Assembly: GCA_018821305.1 (NCBI GenBank)
Contig: JAHJMN010000146.1
Span: 21,250 to 85,249, forward strand
DNA: 64,000 nucleotides
Direction of reading: 5' to 3'
DNA from: Myxococcota bacterium
Lineage (GTDB): Bacteria; Myxococcota_A; Polyangia; HGW-17
Shown: positions 16,917 through 25,216 of the stretch, in pieces
How the letters are laid out: each line of letters starts with the position of its first letter
How positions within the stretch are numbered: the first letter of the stretch is position 1
Translations under genes and position numbers: made by a program
The notes under the pieces: model-generated
Told to the model about the DNA's origin: nothing
Seen by the model: the letters and a program-made list of their open reading frames with translations, nothing else
Databases searched by the model: none

Positions 16917-19079
16917 ATGCTTATAGAACCGGAAAAAAGACGTATACGCCTCAGACAAGCTCCTCCTTTTCCCATGGGAGCATCTCATCACTACGGCGGA
17001 ACTCGATTTGTTGTGTTTTCCAGACATGCCACGGCAGTATCCCTTTTATTTTTTGACAACGCCAATGATGTGAATCCATCAAAAGAATGGAAATTGAGTC
17101 CCGATCTTCATCGTTTCGGTGATATCTGGTCCTGTTTTATTGAAGGGTCAAGAGAGGGGCAAATTTACGCATGGAAAATGGATGGGGATGAAGTTATTGA
17201 TGGAATAAAAAGTTTTACCCCCGAAGCTTTCCTTATTGATCCTTATACAAAAGCAATATGCGGACCATATGAATGGCGGGATGGACTTGGTTCCAGGGAT
17301 ATTCCCACTGCACCAAAATCAGTAGTAACATCACCAGTTTACAACTGGAAACGCACAATTTCTCCTAAAATACCAATGGAAAAGACCGTAATCTATGAAG
17401 TGCACTTGCGAGGATATTCAGCACACCCTTCGGCACAAGTGGATTTCCCCGGGACATTTGCAGGGTTCATTGAAAAAATAAAATGGATAAAAGAACTTGG
17501 CATAACAACCGTTGAACTTCTTCCTATTCAGGCTTTTGCTGAAAATGAAGTCATCAATCGAAATCCATTCACTGGGGAAAGGTTGAAAAACTACTGGGGA
17601 TATTCCACCATGGCCTTTATGGCAGTTCATCCACCGTATGGAGCTTTGCCCGGAGAAGAGAAAGAAGAATTCAGTCAATTCGTAAGGACTCTTCATGACA
17701 ACGGACTTGAAGTTATTTTAGATATTGTTTTCAACCATACAGCAGAAGGCAACCAGACGGGGCCCGTTTTAAGTTTTCGCGGCCTTGATAACTCCATCTA
17801 CTACATGATGGATACGGAAAATAAATGTTATCTGAACTACTCCGGCTGCGGAAATACACTTAACTGCAATCATCCCGTGGTGAGAGATTTCATTATGGAC
17901 GTTTTGCGTTACTGGGTGGTGGAAATGGGAGTTGACGGATTTCGATTCGATCTGGCAAGTATACTTGGCAGGGATCAGGATGGAAATCTTCTGGATAATC
18001 CTCCCCTTGTGGAAAGGATTGCAGAAGATCCGATACTGCGAAATGTAAAAATAATAGCAGAAGCATGGGATGCGGGCGGCGCGTATCAGGTGGGAAGTTT
18101 CCCAGGTACACGCTGGGCGGAGTGGAATGGTCGTTTCCGTGATGATATTCGAGCTTTCTGGCTCACGGAAGGTGGAAGTATTGCGGATTTTGCCACAAGA
18201 CTTGCGGGAAGCGAAGATCTTTACGGCTCATCGGGTAGAACTCCTCTGCATAGCATTAATTTTGTAGCGAGTCACGATGGATTTTCCCTGAGAGATCTTG
18301 TTTCTTATGATTATAAACACAATGAAATAAATGGGGAAAATAACCGTGATGGTGACAATCATAACCTGAGTGATAATCATGGTATTGAAGGCTATACACA
18401 TGATCATGAAATCAGGAATCTGCGGCTCCGTCAGATGAAAAACCTACTTCTGACCCTTTTCGTCTCTCAGGGAGTTCCAATGATTTACTCCGGAGACGAA
18501 TATGGCCATACCAAACTTGGAAACAACAACACCTACTGTCAGGATAACCCTGTTACATGGTTTGACTGGCGGCTCACAGGTAATTCCCTTGTTGATGAAT
18601 TTACAGTGAGCGGATTTGCAGATCCCCTTGATGTGGATATTGAAGAAGGTCGTCACATCACAGATTTTATCAGAAACCTCATAAGTTTTCGTAATAACCA
18701 TCCACATTTACGCCGCAAAACATTTTTTTCAGGCTCTATAGTAAAAAATTCACCATCTCCATTTTCTGGTATGCGAGATATCATGTGGATAAATGAAAAA
18801 ATGGAAGAAATCGACTGGAGCTACCCGAGAAAGTTTATTGGTGTCATTCTAGGGCCTGTCATTGAGAATGATTGTGTTAATCTTCCGGTTCAAATGTACT
18901 TTAATGCCACGGATGAAGATATCGTTGCGGTGATAAGAAGTATTCCCGGTTACCGCTGGAAAATCATGTTTGATACCTCAGATATGAGGATTTCCGACAA
19001 CTCAGATCGCATACTCGAAGATACCATAATTACAGTAAAATCCAGAAGTTCCGTAGTAGCTTCGCTGGTTAAAGTATGA
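16917..19079 (+). CDS. glgX: Glycogen debranching enzyme / isoamylase (GlgX type, GH13)
   Basis: The enzyme hydrolyses alpha-1,6 branch points in glycogen. The product is 720 residues from the ATG at MLIEPEKRR; the track's upstream TTG lacks support, while CAGGG lies at acceptable distance from this ATG. It has an N-terminal CBM48-like domain (ASHHYGGTRFVVFS), then the GH13 barrel with VYEVHLRGY, the region I motif DIVFNHT, the nucleophile in DGFRFDLAS, acid/base Glu in IIAEAWDAGG and the third acidic residue in VASHDGFSL. The tail is beta-rich. It stands alone; no glgA, glgB or glgP is in the window. Confidence 0.93.
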   Translation: MLIEPEKRRIRLRQAPPFPMGASHHYGGTRFVVFSRHATAVSLLFFDNANDVNPSKEWKLSPDLHRFGDIWSCFIEGSREGQIYAWKMDGDEVIDGIKSFTPEAFLIDPYTKAICGPYEWRDGLGSRDIPTAPKSVVTSPVYNWKRTISPKIPMEKTVIYEVHLRGYSAHPSAQVDFPGTFAGFIEKIKWIKELGITTVELLPIQAFAENEVINRNPFTGERLKNYWGYSTMAFMAVHPPYGALPGEEKEEFSQFVRTLHDNGLEVILDIVFNHTAEGNQTGPVLSFRGLDNSIYYMMDTENKCYLNYSGCGNTLNCNHPVVRDFIMDVLRYWVVEMGVDGFRFDLASILGRDQDGNLLDNPPLVERIAEDPILRNVKIIAEAWDAGGAYQVGSFPGTRWAEWNGRFRDDIRAFWLTEGGSIADFATRLAGSEDLYGSSGRTPLHSINFVASHDGFSLRDLVSYDYKHNEINGENNRDGDNHNLSDNHGIEGYTHDHEIRNLRLRQMKNLLLTLFVSQGVPMIYSGDEYGHTKLGNNNTYCQDNPVTWFDWRLTGNSLVDEFTVSGFADPLDVDIEEGRHITDFIRNLISFRNNHPHLRRKTFFSGSIVKNSPSPFSGMRDIMWINEKMEEIDWSYPRKFIGVILGPVIENDCVNLPVQMYFNATDEDIVAVIRSIPGYRWKIMFDTSDMRISDNSDRILEDTIITVKSRSSVVASLVKV

Positions 19080-19082
19080 CTA

Positions 19083-19414
19083 TACCCAATGCTGGTCGGT
19101 TAGTGAACTTCCGAGTAAATTAGTCAATAAATACAATCTTGTAAAACAATTACAGGCAGACAGGAATTCAGGAAAACAGGGGTCAGGAGCAAGGATCGAA
19201 ATTTAAAAAGTGAATATTTGCTTTCAACCTTTGTAATTTTCCATTGATATTGAATGGTTAACCGCTGATCCTGATCCTGTTTGCCTGACTACCCGAGTCC
19301 CTGTTAAAAAATTACAGGTAGACAGTGAATCAGTAGCAGGAACAGGACAATCAACTCTTTCCTGAAGATTTTCTTTAGAATAACTCACAATCGTATTACT
19401 CAGGAAGCGGTCTA
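19083..19414. repeat. Composite repeat: family C block followed by family B copy
   Basis: Starting four bases after the glgX stop, ACCCAATGCTGGTCGGTTAGT and the GTCAATAAATACAA tract match 10725 onward. A family B copy follows, in the orientation of the 60910 copy: AAAAAGTGAATATTTGC, GTTTGCCTGACT, CAGTAGCAGGAACAGGACAATCA and the terminus TCAGGAAGCGGTCTA at 19400-19414. Its left inverted end is missing or replaced. Confidence 0.7.
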
Positions 19415-19494
19415 ACCAAAATCTGAGAAGAAACCATACGTTAACAATAGTTCATGTAAAACAAATCATACAATAGTAACTTTATTTTCACACA

Positions 19495-19538
19495 CTGAAC
19501 CGCGGACCTGCTTTTTCGGAAAAAGGTTCCATGTTCAG
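19495..19538. other. Nested palindrome in the gap before the Arg/Ser-rich gene
   Basis: CTGAAC and GTTCAG bracket an inner perfect hairpin CTTTTTCGGAAAAAG with a 3-base loop. No T tract follows. It could be a transcription-factor site, a structured leader or a repeat remnant. The remainder of 19415-19701 shows nothing else I can name. Confidence 0.3.
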
Positions 19539-19701
19539 TAACCGTTTGTAATAAAATAATAAACTTAGAAAATTGAAGAAAAATCATCAAGTGGCATCAT
19601 CATTGCGCCTGTAAAAAGACGTAGCCGCCAGAATCCTGAAACTTTTATGGATTCAATTGATTCTGTCGAATTTAACGCTCATTTTCCACAGGAGGTATCC
19701 A

Positions 19702-20238
19702 ATGTTTCGTATATCAATCTTTATGCTCGTTACGGTTTTTTCAATTCCTGCGGCAAACGCCCGAATCAGACGACATCATCGCCAACATATGAGTTTATGG
19801 AATGTCGGATATTCGTATGTACCGGTTTCGTGGACTGATCAGTGCATGCTTGATATATTAGAAGAATATCCGAATGCAAGTCTGACCACACAGAAGATCC
19901 TGTACATCCGATGTCTGAATCGTTATCAGAGACCTGTGGTCACTATTAATCCGGTCTATTCGAGACACTACGTTCGTCATTCACATCGAAAACCGGTTTA
20001 TAATAGGCCCCGTCACAATTATCGTCGCGACAGAATCAAACCGGCTCCCGTAAATCGTCGTCCTAGAATTCACTCGAGGACCACCCCTGTCCGGAGACCA
20101 ACTGTGGCTAAAAGCAGATCCCGCTCAAATAATTCGGGTTACTCAAGATCCTCAAGCCGCAGTTCCTCAAGATCTTCCAGTTCCTCAAGATCCTCAAGAT
20201 CCTCAAGCTCCTCCAGTTCATCCCGCTCTCGCCGCTGA
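19702..20238 (+). CDS. Exported Arg/Ser-rich low-complexity protein
   Basis: I start at the ATG after a perfect AGGAGG, giving 178 residues with a clear signal peptide (MFRISIFMLVTVFSIPAANA). The mature part opens with a basic His-rich patch, then a small conserved-looking segment with two cysteines (DQCMLDILEEYPNASL...YIRCLNRYQRP), then a long His/Arg/Pro region, ending in about 60 residues of almost pure Ser and Arg. The tail is strongly cationic and probably disordered, so it could bind acidic polysaccharide, nucleic acid or the peptidoglycan. The family is not recognised. The Ser/Arg tract is encoded by a repetitive TCCTCAAGA-type array. Confidence 0.7.
   Translation: MFRISIFMLVTVFSIPAANARIRRHHRQHMSLWNVGYSYVPVSWTDQCMLDILEEYPNASLTTQKILYIRCLNRYQRPVVTINPVYSRHYVRHSHRKPVYNRPRHNYRRDRIKPAPVNRRPRIHSRTTPVRRPTVAKSRSRSNNSGYSRSSSRSSSRSSSSSRSSRSSSSSSSSRSRR
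20125..20233 (+). repeat. Coding microsatellite (Ser/Arg codons)
   Basis: Repeated TCCTCAAGATCCTCAAGC-type units encode the Ser/Arg tail of the exported protein. The array is a likely place for length variation between strains. Confidence 0.6.
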
Positions 20239-20556
20239 AAAAATCCACTGGTCTTTTAATAATATCTATCAAATCAATAGTTTTACATAAATATAGAGAA
20301 AACACAGGAACTTAATATTAAAAAAAAATTAGATTATTTGTTACGTATGTTGAGTTTCAGATACGAACTGCCTTGAAAATCCTCTAAATTAATGGCAAGT
20401 TATGGCACTGAATCGCCTGTCCGGTAAAGACCCTCAAGGTAACTCACTGGCTTTCGATTCTTTATTTTTTAAGAATTGACGTTCAGTATTTCAGGTATTT
20501 CTACTTTCTACCCGGGGGGTTAACTGTTTTCCTGAACTACTGGGTTGTCAACATTC

Positions 20557-20686
20557 GGGGTCTTTTGTGAATTTATTAAAAATTCTATTCGGCCACTACT
20601 AATATTTTCCGTATCTCTTAGTCTCTATCCGGACTATAAAGATGCAGAAAACAGTGTTTTTTCGAATTTCCGGATAGAGATTAAAC
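20557..20686. repeat. Family A repeat, subtype A2 (left end truncated), overlapping the glyQ leader
   Basis: GAATTTATTAAAAATTCTAT, CGGCCACTACTAATATTTTC and the terminus GAATTTCCGGATAGAGATTAAAC match subtype A2. The right end finishes two bases before the GGAGG ribosome site of glyQ, so the repeat supplies most of the glyQ leader. The rest of 20239-20556 shows only a diverged family A-like end (TTTCAGATACGAAC near 20352-20365). Confidence 0.65.
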
Positions 20687-20697
20687 GGAGGTCTGAA

Positions 20698-21573
20698 TTG
20701 CTTTTTCAACAGGTAATCCTGGAACTTACAAAATTCTGGGCTGATCACGGATGCATCGTATGGCAGCCCTTTGATATTGAAACCGGAGCCGGAACATTCA
20801 ATCCTGCAACCTTCCTTATGTCTCTGGGTCCTGAGCCATGGAAGGTATGTTATGTTGAGCCATCTAGAAGGCCTGGAGACGGAAGATATGGGGAAAATCC
20901 CAATCGTCTTGGTCGTTACTATCAGTATCAGGTGGTTTTAAAGCCAAATCCTGAAAATACTCAGGAACTTTACCTCGATTCACTTCGTCGCCTTGGTATC
21001 GATCCCTATGAACATGATATTCGTTTTGTCGAAGATGACTGGGAATCGCCTACTCTCGGGGCATGGGGGCTTGGCTGGGAGGTTTGGGCTGACGGAATGG
21101 AAGTCACTCAGTTTACATATTTCCAGCAGGTTGGCGGTTTCGATGTAAAACCCGTTTGTGCTGAACTCACGTATGGTCTTGAACGTATAGCTATGTTCCT
21201 TCAAAATGTAGATAACGTATATGATCTTGAGTGGGCCCCGGGTGTTTATTATGGCCAGATTCACCGACATGATGAACTAGAACTTTCAAAATACAACTTT
21301 GAAATTGCGGATACGGCTATGGCTTTTGACCTTTTCAATAAATACGAAAATGAGGCAAACCGCATTTTCGATGAAGGGCTTGCACTTCCTGGCTATGAAT
21401 ACTGTCTTAAATGCAGTCATGTTTTTAATATCCTTGATGCCCGGGGAGCTATTTCCACAACGGAACGTCAAAGATTCATCCTTCGGGTTCGTACACTTGC
21501 CCGCAGAGCGGCTCAGGTATGGCTGAAAGTCCGGGAAGATCTCGGTTATCCATTACTTCCGAAAGGTGCATAA
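20698..21573 (+). CDS. glyQ: Glycyl-tRNA synthetase alpha subunit
   Basis: GlyQ is the catalytic subunit of the bacterial alpha2-beta2 glycyl-tRNA synthetase. The track starts 51 codons early, inside a repeat; the family N-terminus ([18 protein letters not shown]) begins at a TTG preceded by GGAGG, giving 291 residues, the normal size. Conserved blocks include [59 protein letters not shown] and the [13 protein letters not shown] end region. The stop is immediately followed by the glyS start. A TTG start and a repeat-derived leader may keep expression modest. Confidence 0.97.
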   Translation: MLFQQVILELTKFWADHGCIVWQPFDIETGAGTFNPATFLMSLGPEPWKVCYVEPSRRPGDGRYGENPNRLGRYYQYQVVLKPNPENTQELYLDSLRRLGIDPYEHDIRFVEDDWESPTLGAWGLGWEVWADGMEVTQFTYFQQVGGFDVKPVCAELTYGLERIAMFLQNVDNVYDLEWAPGVYYGQIHRHDELELSKYNFEIADTAMAFDLFNKYENEANRIFDEGLALPGYEYCLKCSHVFNILDARGAISTTERQRFILRVRTLARRAAQVWLKVREDLGYPLLPKGA

Positions 21574-23625
21574 ATGAAAAAAGACTTCATCTGCGAACTT
21601 TTATGCGAAGAAATTCCCGTTAAAGAGCAACTGGTGTTTCTTAACGAGAAAAAAGCTTTTGAAAACATTCTTAATTCTTCACGACTGGGTTTCGAATCAG
21701 TTCAGATTTTTGTTACTCCAAGGCGCCTCTCCATTTATGTTCATGGACTTGATGAAATGCAAAAAGGCCTGAAAGAAGAAATTCTTGGTCCTCCTGTGGA
21801 TATTGCTGAAAAAGATGGCGTTCCTACAAAGGCCGGCGAAGGTTTCGCTAAAAAAACCGGCATAGATTGGAAGGATTTCCATCGAGCAGAAAAAGGCGGA
21901 AAACTCTGCATTGCATACTGGAAAATTGAAGAAGGTCGCAAATCCACCGATGTTCTGGGGGCGGTTCTTCCTGATTTTATTAAATCAATTCATTTCAGTA
22001 AATCAATGCGCTGGTGTGATTACGAGTACACATTTTCAAGGCCTCTCAAGTCTGTTCTAGCTTTGCATGGTACGGATCTTGTTCCTTTCAATATCTATAA
22101 TCTCGATAGTTGCCGAAAACTATACGGTCATCGCTTTTTGTCTCCGGATTTTGTTGAGATCGAAAGAGCTGAAGATTACATCGAACTTCTAAAACGATAT
22201 AATGTAAATATTGATCATAAAGAAAGGCAGCGGCTTATTTATGTAGAACTTCAGGCACTTGCACAAGATCATAAGCTTGACCTTATAGAGGATCCTGACC
22301 TTCTTGAAGAAGTTTCTCTTCTCCTTGAACAACCCACTGTAGTCCTGGGACAATTCTCCGAATCCTTCCTTGAAGTGCCCGAAGAGGCTATTTTAAGTGC
22401 CATGAGGAAACATCAGCGATATTTCGGATTCCGAAAAAATGGAGCATTGGCTCCTTATTTTGCTACGGCTCTGGGTACTCGACTGAAAGATCCATCTCTT
22501 GCTCTCCGGGGAAATGTACGCGTACTCAGCGCAAGATTGAGTGATGCTTCATTTTTCTTCCGTGAAGATCTTTCCAGACCACTGGAAAGTAGAAAACCTC
22601 GTCTTGAGGCTATGGTTTACCATCAGAAACTCGGAACTCTCTGGGATAAAGTAGAACGCATTATTTCTCTTTCCAAGTGGTTTGCTCCAATTTGCGCAGC
22701 AGATCCCCAAAAGGCAGAGAGAGCGGCATTTCTCTGCAAAATGGATTTGGAAACACACATGGTATATGAGTTTCCTGAACTTCAAGGGCTCATGGGTCGC
22801 TATTATGCCTCAAAACAGGGTGAAGATGCTTCGGTTTCCGCTGCGGTTTTTGAACACTATCTTCCTAGAAATGCACAGGATTTTCTTCCGTCTGTTCCCG
22901 AGGGGGTCACAGTAGCTCTTGCAGATCGTCTTGATACTATAACCGGTGGGGTAGCTGCGGGACTTAAACCAACAGGTAGCGCAGATCCATTTGCTTTAAG
23001 AAGGAATGCTCTTGGTCTTATACGCATCACTCTTGAACACGGACTCAGTTGGTCTCTTGAAGAAGGTATCTTAAAAGCTGCTTCAAATTTAAAAATTCCG
23101 TGTAATGGAACCGATATTAAGGCATTTATAATTGATCGTCTTCGTAATTATCTCGCGGAAAAATTTCCGAAGGAAATGGTTGAAGCCGTCATTAGCTGCG
23201 GTGATGATAACATCTGTGATGTTAATGAGCGGATCAACGCTATTTCGCGCATGAGCCAGACTCCATCGTTCAGTCCTCTGGTTGCTTTGTTTAAACGCAT
23301 GAACATCCTAAAAAAAGCAGAAAATATTGGTGATCAGATTGATGAAACTGCCCTTGTTGAAAAAGCAGAGATTGATCTTAACAGAATTCTGCAGGATGTT
23401 ACGGGTAGAGTCGAAAACAAGACAAATATCGGAGAATATACCGATGCTCTTGAAATTCTTTCAACATTGTATGAACCGGTTGATACATTTTTTGATGATG
23501 AAAAAGGCGTCAGGGTAATGGCAGATGATGAAAAATGCCGGTCAAACCGACTTACTCTTTTAAAACAACTGGATCAACTCTTTAGAAAAATAGCAGACTT
23601 TAAAATGCTAGCGGGGCTATCATGA
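21574..23625 (+). CDS. glyS: Glycyl-tRNA synthetase beta subunit
   Basis: GlyS binds tRNA-Gly and completes the tetrameric synthetase. The 683 residues begin ELLCEEIPVKEQ and contain PRRLSIYV near residue 50, GPPVDIA, the MRWCDYEYTFSRPLKS block, MRKHQRYFGF, the HD-domain-like segments around EFPELQGLMGRYYA, and the end LLKQLDQLFRKIADF. It starts directly after the glyQ stop with AAAGGTG within the end of glyQ as ribosome site. It is overlapped by four bases by the next gene (ATGA), which implies translational coupling. Confidence 0.97.
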   Translation: MKKDFICELLCEEIPVKEQLVFLNEKKAFENILNSSRLGFESVQIFVTPRRLSIYVHGLDEMQKGLKEEILGPPVDIAEKDGVPTKAGEGFAKKTGIDWKDFHRAEKGGKLCIAYWKIEEGRKSTDVLGAVLPDFIKSIHFSKSMRWCDYEYTFSRPLKSVLALHGTDLVPFNIYNLDSCRKLYGHRFLSPDFVEIERAEDYIELLKRYNVNIDHKERQRLIYVELQALAQDHKLDLIEDPDLLEEVSLLLEQPTVVLGQFSESFLEVPEEAILSAMRKHQRYFGFRKNGALAPYFATALGTRLKDPSLALRGNVRVLSARLSDASFFFREDLSRPLESRKPRLEAMVYHQKLGTLWDKVERIISLSKWFAPICAADPQKAERAAFLCKMDLETHMVYEFPELQGLMGRYYASKQGEDASVSAAVFEHYLPRNAQDFLPSVPEGVTVALADRLDTITGGVAAGLKPTGSADPFALRRNALGLIRITLEHGLSWSLEEGILKAASNLKIPCNGTDIKAFIIDRLRNYLAEKFPKEMVEAVISCGDDNICDVNERINAISRMSQTPSFSPLVALFKRMNILKKAENIGDQIDETALVEKAEIDLNRILQDVTGRVENKTNIGEYTDALEILSTLYEPVDTFFDDEKGVRVMADDEKCRSNRLTLLKQLDQLFRKIADFKMLAGLS

Positions 23626-23900
23626 GATCTTTTGTCGGTCTTTTAGGACTTGCCATTGTTATCGGTGCTATTTTACTCGCCGTAAATGCGGGTATGGATG
23701 CCCATAGCCTTTACAAAAAAGGTAAACTATCATTTGAAGTTATGAATCCTCGTTTTTGGCTCAATGACCCCTCAAATTATGTTCAGGGAATAGCTCCAAA
23801 CGGAAAATGGTTAATAAAAGGCTTCGGATCTCTCATTTTATTTTTTATTGGGAGACATATTCAAAATCAGTCAAGCCCTATGCATGACGGTTGGAAATAG
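23622..23900 (+). CDS. Small membrane protein coupled to glyS
   Basis: The 92-residue product overlaps the glyS stop by four bases. It has an N-terminal hydrophobic helix (FVGLLGLAIVIGAILLAV) and a second near residue 65 (WLIKGFGSLILFFIG), with a conserved-looking loop holding YKKGKLSFEVMNPRFWL between them. Two membrane passes with a short exposed loop are the simplest reading. No family is recognised. Its coupling to glyS suggests shared expression rather than shared function. Confidence 0.7.
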   Translation: MRSFVGLLGLAIVIGAILLAVNAGMDAHSLYKKGKLSFEVMNPRFWLNDPSNYVQGIAPNGKWLIKGFGSLILFFIGRHIQNQSSPMHDGWK

Positions 23901-23903
23901 CAA

Positions 23904-25205
23904 ATGAAAACATATATTTCTATATTAATGGCACTGTTGTTATTAAATGCCTGTGCAAAAGAGACTCCGGGTATTGATCCTGTGGAAACGGAAATTTTCT
24001 TCCCCACGGGGCTTTTGCTCAAAGAAAACACTCTGTTTGTAACCAATGGAAACAGTGATCTTAAGTACAACGGCTCCACGATATCAGCCCTTGATTTTCA
24101 GGAAATTCTATCCATGCTTGAGAATCCTCTGGAAAAAGCCGGTTGTTATCCTGATCCTGAAAACATAAGCGAATTTCTGTGCGATCTGACATCTGATTAT
24201 GTTCAGACAACCCTTCGTACGGGCAACTTTGCCGGGTACATGATTGCGGCAAATCACCCCGGGACCGACTTTGATTATCGCTTATATGTAAGCGTGCGTG
24301 GTGATCCATCAGTTACATTTATTGATGTATCCGTTGATAATGATGGAAAAATTACCTGTATGGACTGCGGAAACGGTTGTGATGACTCTTTTCCCAGGGA
24401 TTGCAAACGTTCTAACCGCATTGAACCGGATGATGCTTTATATTCGGATCCGTTTCGTTTCCACTATGATTCATCAAGAGAAATCATAGTTGTTTCACAC
24501 CTTAGTGAGGCAGCCTTAACGGTTATAGATAATGCCGTGGATCCGCCTATGGTTTCTCAGGTTCTGGAAAATGTTTTCACGGAGAACTCCGTGGGATATG
24601 CCGGAGGATTCTCCATGGCATCTGTTGGCAATGATCGCTTTTTTGCAACAAATGCATACGGGCCGGAGATTATGAGTTTTTCATTTGTGGATGCCGACCC
24701 GATTGATTTTATAATTCCCTCAAGTAATTATTATCTTCAGGCACCATGGGGGCCCTTCGAATATGGTGCGGAAGCTCGTGGGATGGTGGTTTCCTCCGAC
24801 GGGAATACTTTATATTCCACGGTCAGGTATCCGCCTTTACTTCTTGCTCATGATCTGACTCCTGATGAAAACCATCTTCCATCTATGGATCTATTGGGAG
24901 CATTTGAGATTCCCATGCAGCCGTCTCTTATAAAAACCTCCAGTATTGCTTTCGGATACGAGCTTATTTATATTGCAAATTTTTCAATTGGACAGATAAC
25001 AGTTGTTGATCCAGTTCAGGGTAAAGTCATTGAAAATATTGATGCGGGCAGTGGTCCGAGTGATTTTATTTTTGTGGAAGAACCGGAATTTACCGGAATA
25101 ATATCCGCAAACTTTGGTGAAGGAACTATATCCTTCATAAAAATTGAGAATGGAATCCATAAACGGATAGGACGTTTGGGAAAACCACAGAAAATCGGAA
25201 ACTGA
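23904..25205 (+). CDS. Predicted surface lipoprotein, beta-propeller-like
   Basis: The 433-residue product has a signal peptide with lipobox LLNAC. It opens with FFPTGLLLKENTLFVTNGN, and later has ARGMVVSSDGNTLYSTVR, ELIYIANFSIGQITVVDP and GPSDFIFVEEPEFTGIISANF. These strand-turn-strand repeats are typical of YVTN/lactonase-like beta-propellers. A four-cysteine insert (CMDCGNGCDDSFPRDC) interrupts the propeller. It follows the small membrane gene by three bases and precedes another lipoprotein by eleven, so all belong to one transcript with glyQS. The function is unknown; surface binding is a guess. Confidence 0.8.
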   Translation: MKTYISILMALLLLNACAKETPGIDPVETEIFFPTGLLLKENTLFVTNGNSDLKYNGSTISALDFQEILSMLENPLEKAGCYPDPENISEFLCDLTSDYVQTTLRTGNFAGYMIAANHPGTDFDYRLYVSVRGDPSVTFIDVSVDNDGKITCMDCGNGCDDSFPRDCKRSNRIEPDDALYSDPFRFHYDSSREIIVVSHLSEAALTVIDNAVDPPMVSQVLENVFTENSVGYAGGFSMASVGNDRFFATNAYGPEIMSFSFVDADPIDFIIPSSNYYLQAPWGPFEYGAEARGMVVSSDGNTLYSTVRYPPLLLAHDLTPDENHLPSMDLLGAFEIPMQPSLIKTSSIAFGYELIYIANFSIGQITVVDPVQGKVIENIDAGSGPSDFIFVEEPEFTGIISANFGEGTISFIKIENGIHKRIGRLGKPQKIGN

Positions 25206-25216
25206 CAGGCTAAAAA

